Shown: positions 1 through 8,928, counted from the first letter of the stretch. The stretch is 64,000 bases of DNA from Billgrantia kenyensis (GCF_013697085.1 NZ_JACEFT010000003.1:186001-250000); one strand, 5' to 3'. The notes: generated by a model not told the origin, from the letters alone. Numbers and translations: made by a program.

Positions 1-124
1 TCGGCTGGCCGTTGACCTCCAGCCGCTCGGCCAGGCGGGCGGCGGCATCCGCCCAGGCAGAGACAGGCGTGAGCAGGGCGACAGCAAGCAGTGAGCCGGC
101 AATACGATGGGATAACGCAGTCAT
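1..124 (-). CDS. dsbC: DsbC-like thiol:disulfide interchange protein, N-terminal part only
   Basis: Only the first 41 codons lie in the window. The ATG at 124 starts 3 nt after the xerD stop codon, so the two genes are in one operon. The translated start is a signal peptide: MTALSHRIAG, then a hydrophobic core, then a likely cleavage after SAWA. The following AAARLAERLEVNGQP fits the dimerisation region of a DsbC-type periplasmic disulfide isomerase. The CxxC domain is outside the window. The identification rests on the signal peptide and the common xerD-dsbC gene order, so another exported protein cannot be excluded. Confidence 0.6.
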   Translation of the reverse strand, partial: MTALSHRIAGSLLAVALLTPVSAWADAAARLAERLEVNGQP

Positions 125-127
125 GTG

Positions 128-1030
128 TCAGCCTCGAGGATGATGATCGGCATGCAGGGCTTCGAGTCGCGCCTGCGCAATGTGTGTGTAGATCTGGGTG
201 GTCGACAGGTCGCTGTGACCGAGCAGCAGCTGTACGACACGCAGATTGGCTCCATGATTCAACAGGTGCGTGGCAAATGCATGCCGCAGGGTGTGCGGCG
301 ACAGCGGGCGCGTGATGCCAGCCGTACGCGCGTGCGTCTTGATCCGGTGCCAGAAAGTCTGGCGGGTCATGCAGTTATCGCCACGCCCCGGAAACAGCGC
401 CGGCCGGGTCACGTCCTTCATCAGCGCACCACGGGCACTGCGCAGATAGCGCGTCAGCCAGTGTACGGCTTCCTCCCCCAGCGGGACCAGCCGATCCTTG
501 TCTCCCTTGCCCCGCACCCTGACCACGCCCTGGCGCAGGTTGACGGACTCCACGCTGAGCCCCACCAGCTCCGAGACGCGCAGGCCGCAGCCGTAGAGCA
601 CCTCGAGCATGGCGCGGTCGCGCAGGCCGAGGTCGGTGGCGAGGTCCGGCGCCGCCAGCAGGCGTTCCACTTCGGCCTCATCCAGGGTCCCGGGCAGGTT
701 GGGTCTCACCCGCGGCAGGCGCACCTCCGCCAGCGGATCATGCGCAATGCGCCCCTCCGCCAGCGCCCAGCGGTAGAAGCCGCGCAGGCTGGAGAGCAGC
801 CGGGCATTGCTGCGCAGCTGATAGCCGGCACCGCGCCGCTCGTCGAGCCAGGCGGGCAGCAAGCCAGCCTCCGGCGCAAGCAGCTCCCCGCCCGCCTCAG
901 TGAGGTGGGCAGCCCAGGCCTCCAGATCGCGCCGGTAGGCCGCGAGCGTATGCTCGCTCGCGCCGCGCTCGAGCCACAGGGTATCAAGGAAGGCCTCGAT
1001 CAGGGCAAGGGATTGGCTGTCGTGTGTCAT
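128..1030 (-). CDS. xerD: Site-specific tyrosine recombinase XerD
   Basis: 300 aa, the usual XerD length. It acts with XerC at the dif site to resolve chromosome dimers, in the cytoplasm at the division septum. An N-terminal SAM-like core-binding domain (about residues 1-90; SLALIEAFLDTLWLERGAS) precedes the catalytic domain. The catalytic residues are visible: Arg in YGCGLRVSELVGL, His-x-x-Arg in HTLRHAFATHLL, His in LLGHSDLSTTQ and the nucleophile Tyr in TTQIYTHI. I chose the ATG at 1030 (MTHDSQSLAL); an upstream in-frame ATG at 1096 would run through the rplS terminator hairpin. It lies downstream of rplS and is followed at once by dsbC. Confidence 0.95.
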   Translation of the reverse strand: MTHDSQSLALIEAFLDTLWLERGASEHTLAAYRRDLEAWAAHLTEAGGELLAPEAGLLPAWLDERRGAGYQLRSNARLLSSLRGFYRWALAEGRIAHDPLAEVRLPRVRPNLPGTLDEAEVERLLAAPDLATDLGLRDRAMLEVLYGCGLRVSELVGLSVESVNLRQGVVRVRGKGDKDRLVPLGEEAVHWLTRYLRSARGALMKDVTRPALFPGRGDNCMTRQTFWHRIKTHARTAGITRPLSPHTLRHAFATHLLNHGANLRVVQLLLGHSDLSTTQIYTHIAQARLEALHADHHPRG

Positions 1031-1047
1031 TTCACCACCCCAAAACG

Positions 1048-1085
1048 AAGAAGCCCCGCCCCGCGTGAGCGGTGGCGGGGCTTCC
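1048..1085 (-). terminator. Intrinsic terminator after rplS
   Basis: On the minus strand a 10-bp GC-rich stem (AAGCCCCGCC pairing with GGCGGGGCTT, arms 1074-1083 and 1051-1060) is followed by a T-rich run, CTTCTTCGTTTT. It sits between the rplS stop and the xerD start. It would end the rpsP-rimM-trmD-rplS transcript or attenuate it before xerD-dsbC. Confidence 0.8.
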
Positions 1086-1144
1086 AGCCTGCGCAACGAA
1101 TCCAGCAGCGGGCCGGGCCACGGGGCTCAGCCCACGCAAGATCG

Positions 1145-1501
1145 TTACGACAGCTTTTCCTTGATGCGGGCAGACTTGCCGCTGCGCTCGCGGAGGTAGT
1201 ACAGCTTGGCCTGGCGCACGTCACCGCGACGCTTGACGCTGATGGAGTCGACCAGCGGGCTGTAGGTCTGGAAGGTACGCTCGACACCGACACCGTGGGA
1301 GATCTTGCGCACGGTGAAGGCGGAGTTCAGGCCGCGGTTGCGCTTGCCGATCACCACGCCCTCGAAGGCCTGGAGACGCTCGCGGTTGCCTTCCTTGACC
1401 TTGACCTGCACGACGACGGTGTCGCCCGGAGCGAATTCCGGCACCTGCTTGCTCATCTGCTCGGCTTCGAGCGCCTGGATCACCTTGTTCTTGCTGCTCA
1501 T
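1145..1501 (-). CDS. rplS: 50S ribosomal protein L19
   Basis: 118 aa, starting [17 protein letters not shown]19 sits at the 30S-50S interface. Family blocks are present: [51 protein letters not shown] and [19 protein letters not shown]. Longer in-frame starts extend into the intergenic region and lack family similarity. It is last in the rpsP-rimM-trmD-rplS operon, 124 nt after trmD. Confidence 0.97.
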   Translation of the reverse strand: MSSKNKVIQALEAEQMSKQVPEFAPGDTVVVQVKVKEGNRERLQAFEGVVIGKRNRGLNSAFTVRKISHGVGVERTFQTYSPLVDSISVKRRGDVRQAKLYYLRERSGKSARIKEKLS

Positions 1502-1625
1502 GACAAAACTCCTCACTAATCGGCGCCGCCACTTCATCGGCGGCGCGTGATCCCGGCGCCCGAGCCTGGCTCGAGAGCGCGGGAGATGATGGGTGACGCA
1601 GGTCGACGATGCATGCCCCCAGGGC

Positions 1626-2456
1626 TCAGCGCCTCGCGTCCTGCACCTCCGCCCTGTCACCTGACAGGGCGTATTCTTCGATGAACTCTTCGAGCAGCTT
1701 CTGCTGCTCGGCGCTCAACGTCCTGCCCTCGAGCAGGTCGGGGCGCCTCAGCCAGGTCCGCCCCAGCGACTGTTTCAGCCGCCAGCGCCGGATCTCGCCG
1801 TGATGACCGCTGAGCAGCACATCCGGCACCCGCCGCCCGTCGATCTCCTCGGGGCGAGTATAGTGCGGGCAGTCCAACAGCCCCTCGTTGAAGGAGTCCT
1901 CGACCGCGGAGTCCTGATGTCCCAGTACGCCGGGAACCAGTCTTGCCGCGGCGTCGATCAGTACCATGGCCGGCAGCTCACCGCCACTCAGCACATAGTC
2001 GCCGATCGACCACTCTTCATCGATGTCGCTCTCCACGATGCGCTCATCAATGCCTTCGTAGCGCCCGGCCACCACCACCAGCGGAGAACCGCAAGCCAGC
2101 TCGCGGGCGCCCTGCTGGTCGAGCCTGCGCCCCTGGGGCGACAGGTAGATGACCCTGGGCCGCTGACCGGTGGCCTCGCTCGCCCGCTCGCGAGCGGCAT
2201 GGATGGCCGCGCGCAGGGTGTCGACCTTCATCAGCATGCCGGGACCACCGCCATAGGGCCGGTCATCCACGCTGCGATGCCTGTCGGTGGCGTAGTCGCG
2301 CGGGTTCCAGAACTCCAGCGCTACACGCCCCTGGCTGACCGCTCTCCCGGTGACACCGTGCCGGGCAATGGCCTCGAACATCTCGGGAAACAGCGATACC
2401 ACACCGACCCACATGTCCGGTGCTGCGCTCGCCCCGGCCTCTGACTCGAGGCTCAA
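1626..2456 (-). CDS. trmD: tRNA (guanine-N1-)-methyltransferase TrmD
   Basis: 276 aa. It methylates N1 of G37 in tRNAs with a G at position 36, using S-adenosylmethionine, and so prevents +1 frameshifting. The SPOUT trefoil-knot signatures are visible: [14 protein letters not shown] near the N-terminus, the knot loops [13 protein letters not shown] and [12 protein letters not shown], and [19 protein letters not shown]. The C-terminal helical domain has [18 protein letters not shown]. The start overlaps the rimM stop by 4 nt (ATGA), indicating coupling. The N-terminus has about ten extra residues before the usual start ([13 protein letters not shown]); the internal ATG at residue 15 is an alternative start. 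Confidence 0.97.
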   Translation of the reverse strand: MSLESEAGASAAPDMWVGVVSLFPEMFEAIARHGVTGRAVSQGRVALEFWNPRDYATDRHRSVDDRPYGGGPGMLMKVDTLRAAIHAARERASEATGQRPRVIYLSPQGRRLDQQGARELACGSPLVVVAGRYEGIDERIVESDIDEEWSIGDYVLSGGELPAMVLIDAAARLVPGVLGHQDSAVEDSFNEGLLDCPHYTRPEEIDGRRVPDVLLSGHHGEIRRWRLKQSLGRTWLRRPDLLEGRTLSAEQQKLLEEFIEEYALSGDRAEVQDARR

Positions 2457-3010
2457 AAGTCCGGGTCCCAGTCGACGGTCATGGTGCCGCCCGCCAGGTC
2501 CACCTCGACGATCACCTCGTCGGGCAGGAAAGGCAGCAGACGCTCACGATCGTCGATGGCCGGCGGCTCCCCCTGTGGGTCACCCTTGACCACCAGCACG
2601 TCGTTGGCGCCGGTTTCGAACAGGTAAGCGACACGTCCCAGCACCGCGCCGTCGCGAGTCACGACCGTGAGCCCTTCGAGCTGGTGCCAGTAGTAATCGT
2701 CGCCTTCGAGCTGGGGCAGCTCGGTCTTGGGCAGCAGGATCTCGGCACCGGCCACGCTTTCGGCGGCCTCGCGCGAATCGACGCCTTCCAGCAGGGCCAC
2801 CAGGCCCTTGCCGTGACGCCGCCCCTGCAGCAGACGATGGCGACTCAGGGAGCTTCCCTGGCGCAGCACCCATTCGGAATACTCGAGGATGCCGTCCATC
2901 GGGCCGGTATGGGAGTAGACCTTGAGCCATCCCTTGACGCCGTAGGGGCTGGTCAGCTTGCCCAGCACCACATGGTCGTCGCGTTCACTGCGTTCGGCCT
3001 GCTCACTCAT
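2453..3010 (-). CDS. rimM: Ribosome maturation factor RimM
   Basis: 185 aa. RimM binds S19 and helps 16S rRNA processing and assembly of the 30S head. The N-terminal RimM domain shows [20 protein letters not shown]. The C-terminal PRC-barrel shows [12 protein letters not shown] and the ending [22 protein letters not shown]. It lies 23 nt downstream of rpsP and overlaps trmD by 4 nt, the conserved order of this operon. Confidence 0.96.
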   Translation of the reverse strand: MSEQAERSERDDHVVLGKLTSPYGVKGWLKVYSHTGPMDGILEYSEWVLRQGSSLSRHRLLQGRRHGKGLVALLEGVDSREAAESVAGAEILLPKTELPQLEGDDYYWHQLEGLTVVTRDGAVLGRVAYLFETGANDVLVVKGDPQGEPPAIDDRERLLPFLPDEVIVEVDLAGGTMTVDWDPDF

Positions 3011-3033
3011 GACGTCACCGGAGTACGACAGGC

Positions 3034-3282
3034 TCAGGCCTGCTTGCGGGCTTCCTTGACCAGCTCGGCGACGCGATCGGACATCTGTGCGCCCTGCTCC
3101 TGCCAGTGGGTGACGCGATCCAGATCGACGCGCAGACGCTCTTCCTGACCGCGGGCGATCGGGTTGAAGAAGCCCAGGCGCTCGATGAAGCGGCCGTCGC
3201 GGGAGTTGCGTGAATCGGTCACGGTCAGGTGGTAGAAGGGACGCTTCTTGGCGCCACCACGTGCCAGACGAATGGTAACCAT
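3034..3282 (-). CDS. rpsP: 30S ribosomal protein S16
   Basis: 82 aa, starting [18 protein letters not shown], the classic S16 N-terminus, with [21 protein letters not shown] following. First gene of the rpsP-rimM-trmD-rplS operon. A start further upstream at 3360 is open but the extra residues have no S16 similarity and lie in the leader. GAAGGATAG upstream of the ATG supplies the ribosome-binding site. Confidence 0.97.
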   Translation of the reverse strand: MVTIRLARGGAKKRPFYHLTVTDSRNSRDGRFIERLGFFNPIARGQEERLRVDLDRVTHWQEQGAQMSDRVAELVKEARKQA

Positions 3283-3483
3283 GGCGTTGACTATCCTTCG
3301 GTTGAGGTTACGTTTAATACCGATGCGCCGGACCCGGCGAACGGCCGGGGTTCTCGGCATCTGCCAGGAGAGCGGGCCCTTGGACCCGCTCTCGCGTCAT
3401 TCGGTCACTATCTTTACTAGCGCTTCTTTACAAGCGTGCAGCCGGGCAGAGCCACGGTCCTGCCATGAAGACGCAGCATTCTA
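3283..3483 (-). promoter_or_regulatory. rpsP operon promoter and structured leader
   Basis: On the minus strand a TAGAAT -10 box lies at 3478-3483, with a weak -35-like TTTCAA 17 nt upstream. That predicts a leader of about 190 nt before rpsP. The leader contains a 9-bp perfect stem (3368-3376 with 3385-3393, GAGAGCGGG type) and further GC-rich pairing around 3327-3356. No T-run follows the stem, so it does not look like a plain terminator for ffh. Promoter call and leader role are inference. Confidence 0.45.
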
Positions 3484-3564
3484 CGGAAATCAGCCCCGCT
3501 TTGAAACCCTTTTCTCAAGCTCCGCCGACACCGCCCGCAGACCGCTTGCAAAGCCACTCCCGGC

Positions 3565-4986
3565 CTAGCGCCAGGGGAAGCCACCGGGACCGCCCATGCC
3601 GCCCCCCATGCCCCCGGGACCACCCGGGCCGCCCGGGCCACCGCCGCCCATCATGCCGGACATGCCGCGCATCATCTTCTGCATGCCGCCCTTCTTGCCC
3701 GCCTTCTTCATCATCTTCTGCATCTGCTTGTGCTGCTTGAGCAGGCGATTGAGGTCGGGAACCTGCAGGCCGGCGCCGGCGGCGATGCGCCGCTTGCGTG
3801 AGCCGTTGATGATCTCGGGCTTGCGCCGCTCCTGGGGGGTCATCGAGTTGATCAGCGCCTCGAGCTTGCCCAGCTCCTTCTCGGGGCCCGGCCCCTGGGC
3901 CATTTCTGCCATCTGCCCCATGCCCGGCAGCTTGCCGAGCAGGCCGCCCATGCCGCCCATCTTCTTGAGCTGCTGCAGCTGGTCGCGGAAGTCCTCGAGG
4001 TCGAAGCCCTCGCCCTTCTTGACCTTCTTGGCCAGCTTCTCCGCCTTCTTCTTGTCGACGGTGCGCTCGGCCTCCTCGATCAGCGACAGCACGTCGCCCA
4101 TGCCAAGGATCCGCGAGGCCACCCGGTCCGGGTGGAAGGGCTCCAGGGCATCGACCTTCTCGCCGACACCCATGAACTTGATCGGCTTGCCGGTAATATG
4201 GCGTACCGACAGCGCGGCGCCGCCACGGGCGTCGCCGTCGGCCTTGGTCAGGATCACGCCGGTCAGCGGCAGGGCCTCGTGGAACGCCTTGGCCGTGTTG
4301 GCGGCATCCTGGCCGGTCATGGCGTCGACCACGAACAGGGTTTCCTGCGGCCGGCAGGCGCGGTGCAGCTCGGCGATCTCGGCCATCATCGCCTCATCGA
4401 TCGCCAGGCGACCGGCGGTATCAACGATGACCACGTCATGGAACTGGATCTTGGCGTGCTTGATCGCCGCCTCGGCAATCGCCACCGGCTTCTGGTCGCT
4501 GCGCGAGGGAAAGAACTCGACGCCCACTTCACCGGCCAGCGTCTCGAGCTGGTCGATGGCCGCCGGGCGGTAGACGTCGGCGGAAACCACCAGCACCTTC
4601 TTCTTCTCGCGCTCACGCAGGTAGCGCGCCAGCTTGGCCACGGAGGTGGTCTTGCCCGCCCCCTGCAGGCCGGCCATCAGCACCACGGCGGGCGAGCCCT
4701 TGAGCGCAAGCCCCTCGTTGGCCTCGCCCATGATCGCCTCGAGCTCCTGCTGGACGATCTTGACGAACTGCTGGCCCGGCGAGAGGCTTTGCGATACCTC
4801 CTGCCCCACGGCACGCTCGCGCACCCGCTCGATGAAGGCCTTGATCACCGGCAGGGCAACATCGGCCTCGAGCAGCGCACGGCGAACCTCGCGCAGGGTA
4901 TCCTTGATGTTGTCCTCGGTCAGGCGTGCCTGACCCTTGATGGACTTGAGCGTCTGGGACAGCCGCTCGCTGAGATTCTGGAACAT
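3565..4986 (-). CDS. ffh: Signal recognition particle protein Ffh
   Basis: 473 aa. Ffh is the SRP54-type GTPase that, with 4.5S RNA and FtsY, delivers nascent inner-membrane proteins to SecYEG. The N domain starts MFQNLSERLSQTLKSIKG. The G domain has GLQGAGKTTSVAKLAR (P-loop), DVYRPAAIDQL, DTAGRLAIDEAMM, TKADGDARGG. The M domain has GSRKRRIAAGAGLQVPDLNRLLK and a methionine-rich helix (KQHKQMQKMMKKAGKKGG). The last ~35 residues are a Gly/Pro/Met-rich low-complexity tail. A promoter (TGGAGA / TATAAT) precedes it. It is divergent from ypjD. Confidence 0.98.
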   Translation of the reverse strand: MFQNLSERLSQTLKSIKGQARLTEDNIKDTLREVRRALLEADVALPVIKAFIERVRERAVGQEVSQSLSPGQQFVKIVQQELEAIMGEANEGLALKGSPAVVLMAGLQGAGKTTSVAKLARYLREREKKKVLVVSADVYRPAAIDQLETLAGEVGVEFFPSRSDQKPVAIAEAAIKHAKIQFHDVVIVDTAGRLAIDEAMMAEIAELHRACRPQETLFVVDAMTGQDAANTAKAFHEALPLTGVILTKADGDARGGAALSVRHITGKPIKFMGVGEKVDALEPFHPDRVASRILGMGDVLSLIEEAERTVDKKKAEKLAKKVKKGEGFDLEDFRDQLQQLKKMGGMGGLLGKLPGMGQMAEMAQGPGPEKELGKLEALINSMTPQERRKPEIINGSRKRRIAAGAGLQVPDLNRLLKQHKQMQKMMKKAGKKGGMQKMMRGMSGMMGGGGPGGPGGPGGMGGGMGGPGGFPWR

Positions 4987-5130
4987 GGGCCACTCCGGCT
5001 GTCAGGCTGTCGGCTCGATGCCTCGCGGGTTTCGGAGGCAGCTGCGACAAGGCGTCACACTCGTCATGACACGGTGGCGCACTTGGCGAGGAAACAGCCC
5101 TGATAAAGCAGTTTGAAGAGTCTGGGCGAC

Positions 5131-5159
5131 ATTATACGCCCTGTGGCGGCCAGTCTCCA
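5131..5159 (-). promoter_or_regulatory. Promoter for ffh
   Basis: On the minus strand a perfect TATAAT -10 box (5131-5136) lies 17 nt downstream of TGGAGA (5154-5159; 4 of 6 match to TTGACA). This places the transcription start near 5124, about 138 nt before the ffh ATG. Confidence 0.7.
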
Positions 5160-5273
5160 TGATGCCGCCATGCGCTCGGCTGTGCGCCGCAGCGAGGATT
5201 GGGTATAGTGGCCTCGGCAGATTCCATCCACACGAGATGCACTGACGCCGTCGACGGCGCACGGACGACACTG

Positions 5274-6074
5274 ATGCAGGCGCTTCCTCTGGCCATCATG
5301 GCCCTCATCCTTTACCTGGGCGCTGCCTCCTGGCAAGGGCTCACGCTGCTGCGGCGCGTACCCCAGCGCCCGGCCCTGGTCCGCGTGCTGGGCCTGCTGG
5401 GGCTGCTGTTCCACCTGCCGGTAGCCTTCAAGCTGATCGATCAGAGCCCCGGCCTGATGCCCGGCCTGTCGACCGCCGCGGTGGTGCTGACCGCCATCAT
5501 GGTCATCCTGCTGCTGGCCGTGAGCCTGGCCAAGCCCGTGCTCAGCGTGGCCGTCGGTCTGTTTCCCGTGTCGGGGGTGGCACTGTTGCTGGCCGTGGGC
5601 CTGCCAAGCCCGGAGCGTACCGGCGGCATGACCCCGGGCATCGCCCTGCACGCCATGAGCTCGGCGCTGGCCTTCGGGGTGCTGTTCATCGCCGCCTGCC
5701 AGGCCATGCTGCTGTGGCTGCAAAATCGCGCCCTGCGCCATCACCACACACGCGGCGTGGTGCAGGTCCTCCCCCCGCTGACCACCATGGAGCGGGTGCT
5801 GTTCGAGCTGATCTGGGCCGGCATGGCGCTGCTGACACTGTCGATCGTCAGCGGCTTCCTGTTCGTCGACAGCATGTTCGCCCAGCACCTGGCCCACAAG
5901 ACCATCCTGTCGCTGGCCGCCTGGGTGATCTTTGCCATCCTGCTGATCAGCCACCATGTCCTGGGCTGGCGCGGCAAGCGTGCCGTGCACTGGACCCTGG
6001 GCGGCTACAGCGTGCTGCTGCTGGCCTATTTTGGCAGCAAGTTCGTGCTCGAGATCATCCTGAGTCGCACCTAG
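5274..6074 (+). CDS. ypjD: YpjD-like inner membrane protein of the cytochrome c assembly (CcsA/HemX) family
   Basis: 266 aa from the ATG at 5274 (MQALPLAIMALILYLG). About eight hydrophobic segments span the protein, alternating with short loops. Histidines typical of the family lie in GIALHAMSSALAFG, LAHKTILSLAAW and LLISHHVLGWRGKRAVHW. The ffh-ypjD-yfjD neighbourhood is the same as in Escherichia coli. The biochemical role of YpjD is not settled; haem handling is suggested only by the family. An upstream ATG at 5199 would add 25 residues ahead of the first membrane segment and looks less natural. A TATAGT at 5204-5209 may be the -10 box. Confidence 0.82.
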   Translation: MQALPLAIMALILYLGAASWQGLTLLRRVPQRPALVRVLGLLGLLFHLPVAFKLIDQSPGLMPGLSTAAVVLTAIMVILLLAVSLAKPVLSVAVGLFPVSGVALLLAVGLPSPERTGGMTPGIALHAMSSALAFGVLFIAACQAMLLWLQNRALRHHHTRGVVQVLPPLTTMERVLFELIWAGMALLTLSIVSGFLFVDSMFAQHLAHKTILSLAAWVIFAILLISHHVLGWRGKRAVHWTLGGYSVLLLAYFGSKFVLEIILSRT

Positions 6075-6149
6075 GAGGGAAGTCGCCTTGACAGTGCCAG
6101 GCCGAATCCCTACAAACGGGGCTGACACGCCAGCGAGGATCCAACCACC

Positions 6150-7433
6150 TTGAGCGACGACTTCCCATTGGGATTGCTGTTCGGCCTGCTTTTCCTGCTC
6201 GTCTGTCTTTCCGCTTTTTTCTCGAGCTCCGAGACCGGCATGATGTCGATCAACCGCTACCGCCTCAATCACGAGGCCAATAGCGGTGACAGCCGCGCTC
6301 GCCGGGTGCTGCGGCTGCTGGCGCGCCCCGACCGCCTGATCGGCGTGATCCTGATCGGCAACAACCTGGTCAACAACCTGGCGGCCGCGATCGCCACCGT
6401 GCTCGCCATCCATTTCTTCGGCGAAGTGACCGGCCCGGCAATCGCCCCCCTGCTGCTGACCATCGTGATCCTGATCTTCGCCGAGGTCACGCCCAAGACC
6501 TATGCCGCCATCAAGCCCGAGCGTATCGCCTACCCCTCGTCGCTGGCGCTGGAGCCGCTGCTCAAGCTGCTCTACCCGCTGGTATGGCTGGTCAACATGA
6601 TTTCCAACGGCCTGCTCCGCCTGCTGGGCATCAGGAGTCTCGAAGGTGGCGCCGACAGCCTGACCCGGGACGAGCTGCGCACCGTGGTGCACGAGGCCGG
6701 CACGCTGATCCCCCATCGCCACCAGGCCATGCTGCTGTCGATCCTCGATCTCGAGAACGTCACGGTCAACGACATCATGGTGCCGCGCCACGAGGTCGTG
6801 GGGATCGATCTCGATGACGACCTGGAAGCCATCCTGACCCAGGTCCGCACCAGCCAGCACACCCGCCTCCCGGTCTTCAAGGGCGACATCAACAACATCA
6901 TCGGCATGCTTCACCTGCGCAATGCGGCGCGCTTCCTGTCGCGAGAGGAAGTGACCAAGGCGTCGATCGTGCAGGAGGCCCGCGAGCCCTACTTCATTCC
7001 CGAGTCGACGCCGCTACACACCCAACTGCTCAACTTCCAGAAGCAGAAGCGCCGCATCGGCATCGTGGTCGACGAGTACGGCGACGTGGAGGGGCTGGTC
7101 ACGCTGGAGGACATTCTCGAGGAGATCGTCGGTGAGTTCACCACCGATGTGGCTGGCCAGGACCAGGAGATCCACCGCCAGGAAGATGGCAGCCAGGTGA
7201 TCGACGGCACCGCCAACATCCGCGATATCAATCGTGCCCTGGGCTGGAAGCTGCCGACCGACGGGCCCAAGACGCTGAATGGCCTGATCCTCGAGCACCT
7301 GGAGGCGTTTCCCGACGGCCCAACCTGCCTGCAGATTGGCAGCATCCGCATGGAGATCCTCGAGGTACGTGACAACCTGATCACCTCGGCACGCTGCTGG
7401 CAGACGCTACGTGGTGGTCGCCAGCGGCAGTAG
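6150..7433 (+). CDS. yfjD: CNNM/CorC-family membrane protein (DUF21, CBS pair, CorC_HlyC domain)
   Basis: 427 aa. Domains in order: DUF21 transmembrane region (residues ~5-190; SAFFSSSETGMMSINRYRL and FAEVTPKTYAAIKPERIAYP), two CBS domains (VNDIMVPRHEVVGIDLDDDL; FIPESTPLHTQLLNFQ... VVDEYGDVEGLVTLEDIL), and a C-terminal CorC_HlyC domain (VIDGTANIRDINRALGW). CNNM relatives move or regulate Mg2+ and Co2+; the substrate here is unknown. The start is a TTG at 6150, preceded by GCGAGGAT. The first in-frame ATG falls inside the first membrane segment, so the TTG is required. Only 3 nt separate its stop from the convergent acyltransferase stop. Confidence 0.9.
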   Translation: MSDDFPLGLLFGLLFLLVCLSAFFSSSETGMMSINRYRLNHEANSGDSRARRVLRLLARPDRLIGVILIGNNLVNNLAAAIATVLAIHFFGEVTGPAIAPLLLTIVILIFAEVTPKTYAAIKPERIAYPSSLALEPLLKLLYPLVWLVNMISNGLLRLLGIRSLEGGADSLTRDELRTVVHEAGTLIPHRHQAMLLSILDLENVTVNDIMVPRHEVVGIDLDDDLEAILTQVRTSQHTRLPVFKGDINNIIGMLHLRNAARFLSREEVTKASIVQEAREPYFIPESTPLHTQLLNFQKQKRRIGIVVDEYGDVEGLVTLEDILEEIVGEFTTDVAGQDQEIHRQEDGSQVIDGTANIRDINRALGWKLPTDGPKTLNGLILEHLEAFPDGPTCLQIGSIRMEILEVRDNLITSARCWQTLRGGRQRQ

Positions 7434-7436
7434 CGG

Positions 7437-8156
7437 TCAGCGGCGTGACGCGGCGACCCTTGACTGACAGACCCAGCCGTCGGCCTCTGCCTTGAGTGCA
7501 CGAACATTCGCCTCCAGCCGGTCGCGACGGGCTAGCCTGGAAGGAATCGGCCTGCCGAAATAGAGCGCCACCCGGGCACGGAAGCGGCGCGGGCGCTTGG
7601 ACAGCGCCGGGCCATCGCGATGCGAGGTCCACGATCCCCATAGCCCGGCCAGCCCGGCAGGTATCACCGGCACCGGATCCCGCGCCAGGATCGTCTCCAG
7701 CCCCCGGCGAAAGGCGTGCACTTCACCATCCGGTGTCAGGCGACCCTCGGGGAAGAGCATCACCACCTCGCCACTGCGCAGCGCCCGGCTGACCTCGTCC
7801 AGCGCCCGACGCACGCTCCCCGGGTCGCGGCGATCGGACTCCACCGGTATTGCCCCCACCAGGCGAAACAGCCAGTTGAGCCACGGCGACTCATAGATCG
7901 GCCGGTCCATCAGGAAGCGCAGCGGCCGCGGACTCGCCCCGCCGACCACCAGCGCGTCCATGAAGCTGACGTGATTGCAGACCACCACGGCCGGTCCCGA
8001 GGCAGGGATATTCGCCAGCCCACGCAGGCGCAGCCGATAGCAGCAGTGAACCAGCAGGAAGATGAGAAAGCGGATGTATGGCCGCGGCGAGCGAGCCACG
8101 CGCCAGCCTCCCAGGATCAACAGGAAGCCAAGCAGCCCGTACAGGACAAGCTTCAC
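7437..8156 (-). CDS. 1-acyl-sn-glycerol-3-phosphate acyltransferase family protein (PlsC-like)
   Basis: 239 aa. The acyltransferase signature HX4D appears as NHVSFMDALVV (about residues 62-72). It is followed by the second block FLMDRPIYESPWLNWLFR, the glycerophosphate-binding block VMLFPEGRLTPDGEVHAFR, and VPVIPAGLAGLWGS. An N-terminal hydrophobic stretch (LYGLLGFLLILGGW) and another near residue 30-45 anchor it to the inner membrane. It probably makes phosphatidic acid or remodels lysophospholipids. Its start overlaps the stop of the TetR gene by 4 nt (ATGA), so the regulator may control it or simply be co-transcribed. Confidence 0.85.
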   Translation of the reverse strand: MKLVLYGLLGFLLILGGWRVARSPRPYIRFLIFLLVHCCYRLRLRGLANIPASGPAVVVCNHVSFMDALVVGGASPRPLRFLMDRPIYESPWLNWLFRLVGAIPVESDRRDPGSVRRALDEVSRALRSGEVVMLFPEGRLTPDGEVHAFRRGLETILARDPVPVIPAGLAGLWGSWTSHRDGPALSKRPRRFRARVALYFGRPIPSRLARRDRLEANVRALKAEADGWVCQSRVAASRR

Positions 8157-8770
8157 GCGATATGGGACCTATGCTTCAGGCCGGCGAGAATGGTGGTGAG
8201 CAGTTGGTCGAGCAGTTCCGGCACCTCCAACTGCTGACCCTGCCAGTAACCCAGGCGTTCATTGAGGCCCAACTGCACGAGGCCGTGTACGCTGCCCCAC
8301 AGGGTGCGCCCGAGGCGTCTCGCCTCGAGGTCGCCCAGTGCAGGCTGGTACTCCTTGAGGCCATTCTCGACCCGCAGGAAGAGCGCCTCGATCATGTCCG
8401 ACTGACGCTGGTCGAGCTCGCCCTCCTGGGCCAGCGGGTAGTCGAACAGCAGCTGCCAGCGAAACGGCTCGCGCTGGGCAAACTGCCAGTAGGCCAGCGC
8501 CAGGGCGCGCATCTGCGCTTCCGGCGCCACACCCTCGGTCAGCGGCTCGATGACCATGCGCAGCCGCGCCAGGGTCTCGATGTTCACATGCTGCAGCAGG
8601 TTGCCGAAGCTACCGTAGAGCTTGAGCAACGTACTCGGGGCACAGCCTACCTCGCGTGCGAGTGCGCGCAGCGACAGCGCATGGACGGGGTTTCCCCGCA
8701 ACCACTCATCGCAGGCAGCCATGACCTGGGCATGTAGCGCTTCGGGCGCATGCTGTCGGGGACGAGCCAT
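8153..8770 (-). CDS. TetR/AcrR family transcriptional regulator
   Basis: 205 aa. The N-terminal helix-turn-helix is seen in LRALAREVGCAPSTLLKLYGSFGNLLQHVN (about residues 33-62). The helical C-terminal ligand domain resembles the WHG-type TetR_C (LALAYWQFAQREPFRWQLLFDYPLA; LWGSVHGLVQLGLNERL). Ligand unknown. It is the first gene of a two-gene operon with the acyltransferase downstream, so membrane-lipid control is a guess from context. The 158-nt region upstream is shared with the divergent SRAP gene. Confidence 0.85.
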   Translation of the reverse strand: MARPRQHAPEALHAQVMAACDEWLRGNPVHALSLRALAREVGCAPSTLLKLYGSFGNLLQHVNIETLARLRMVIEPLTEGVAPEAQMRALALAYWQFAQREPFRWQLLFDYPLAQEGELDQRQSDMIEALFLRVENGLKEYQPALGDLEARRLGRTLWGSVHGLVQLGLNERLGYWQGQQLEVPELLDQLLTTILAGLKHRSHIA

Positions 8771-8867
8771 CGAGTTCCTCGCAAGACGTTACCAATCTCG
8801 GGGCGGATTGCTTCGCAAGATAGCCTAGGATAGCGCAGATCGAACACTGTTTTCGACCTTTAACAGC

Positions 8868-8901
8868 CAAGCCTTTTCAGTCTTCTTCGACTTGGCTACT
8901 C
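8868..8901. repeat. Inverted repeat in the TetR/SRAP divergent promoter region
   Basis: AGCCAAG and CTTGGCT arms (7 bp) flank a spacer of about 18 nt in the 158-nt region between the divergent TetR and SRAP genes. It could be a regulator operator or a weak RNA hairpin; nothing else supports either reading. No convincing promoter boxes were found here. Confidence 0.3.
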
Positions 8902-8928
8902 TGACGCCACCCCACACTCGGAGACTTC

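Noticed and set aside
125..1519. A 464-codon plus-strand frame opposite xerD and rplS
   Set aside because: Antisense of two well-identified genes and includes their terminator hairpin.
3368..3393. Terminator of ffh
   Set aside because: The stem has no following T-run on the minus strand and lies about 170 nt beyond the ffh stop, downstream of a likely rpsP promoter; I read it as part of the rpsP leader.
5064..6914. A 616-codon minus-strand frame across ypjD and yfjD
   Set aside because: Gln/His/Gly-rich low-quality product opposite two clear membrane-protein genes; typical GC-driven antisense frame.
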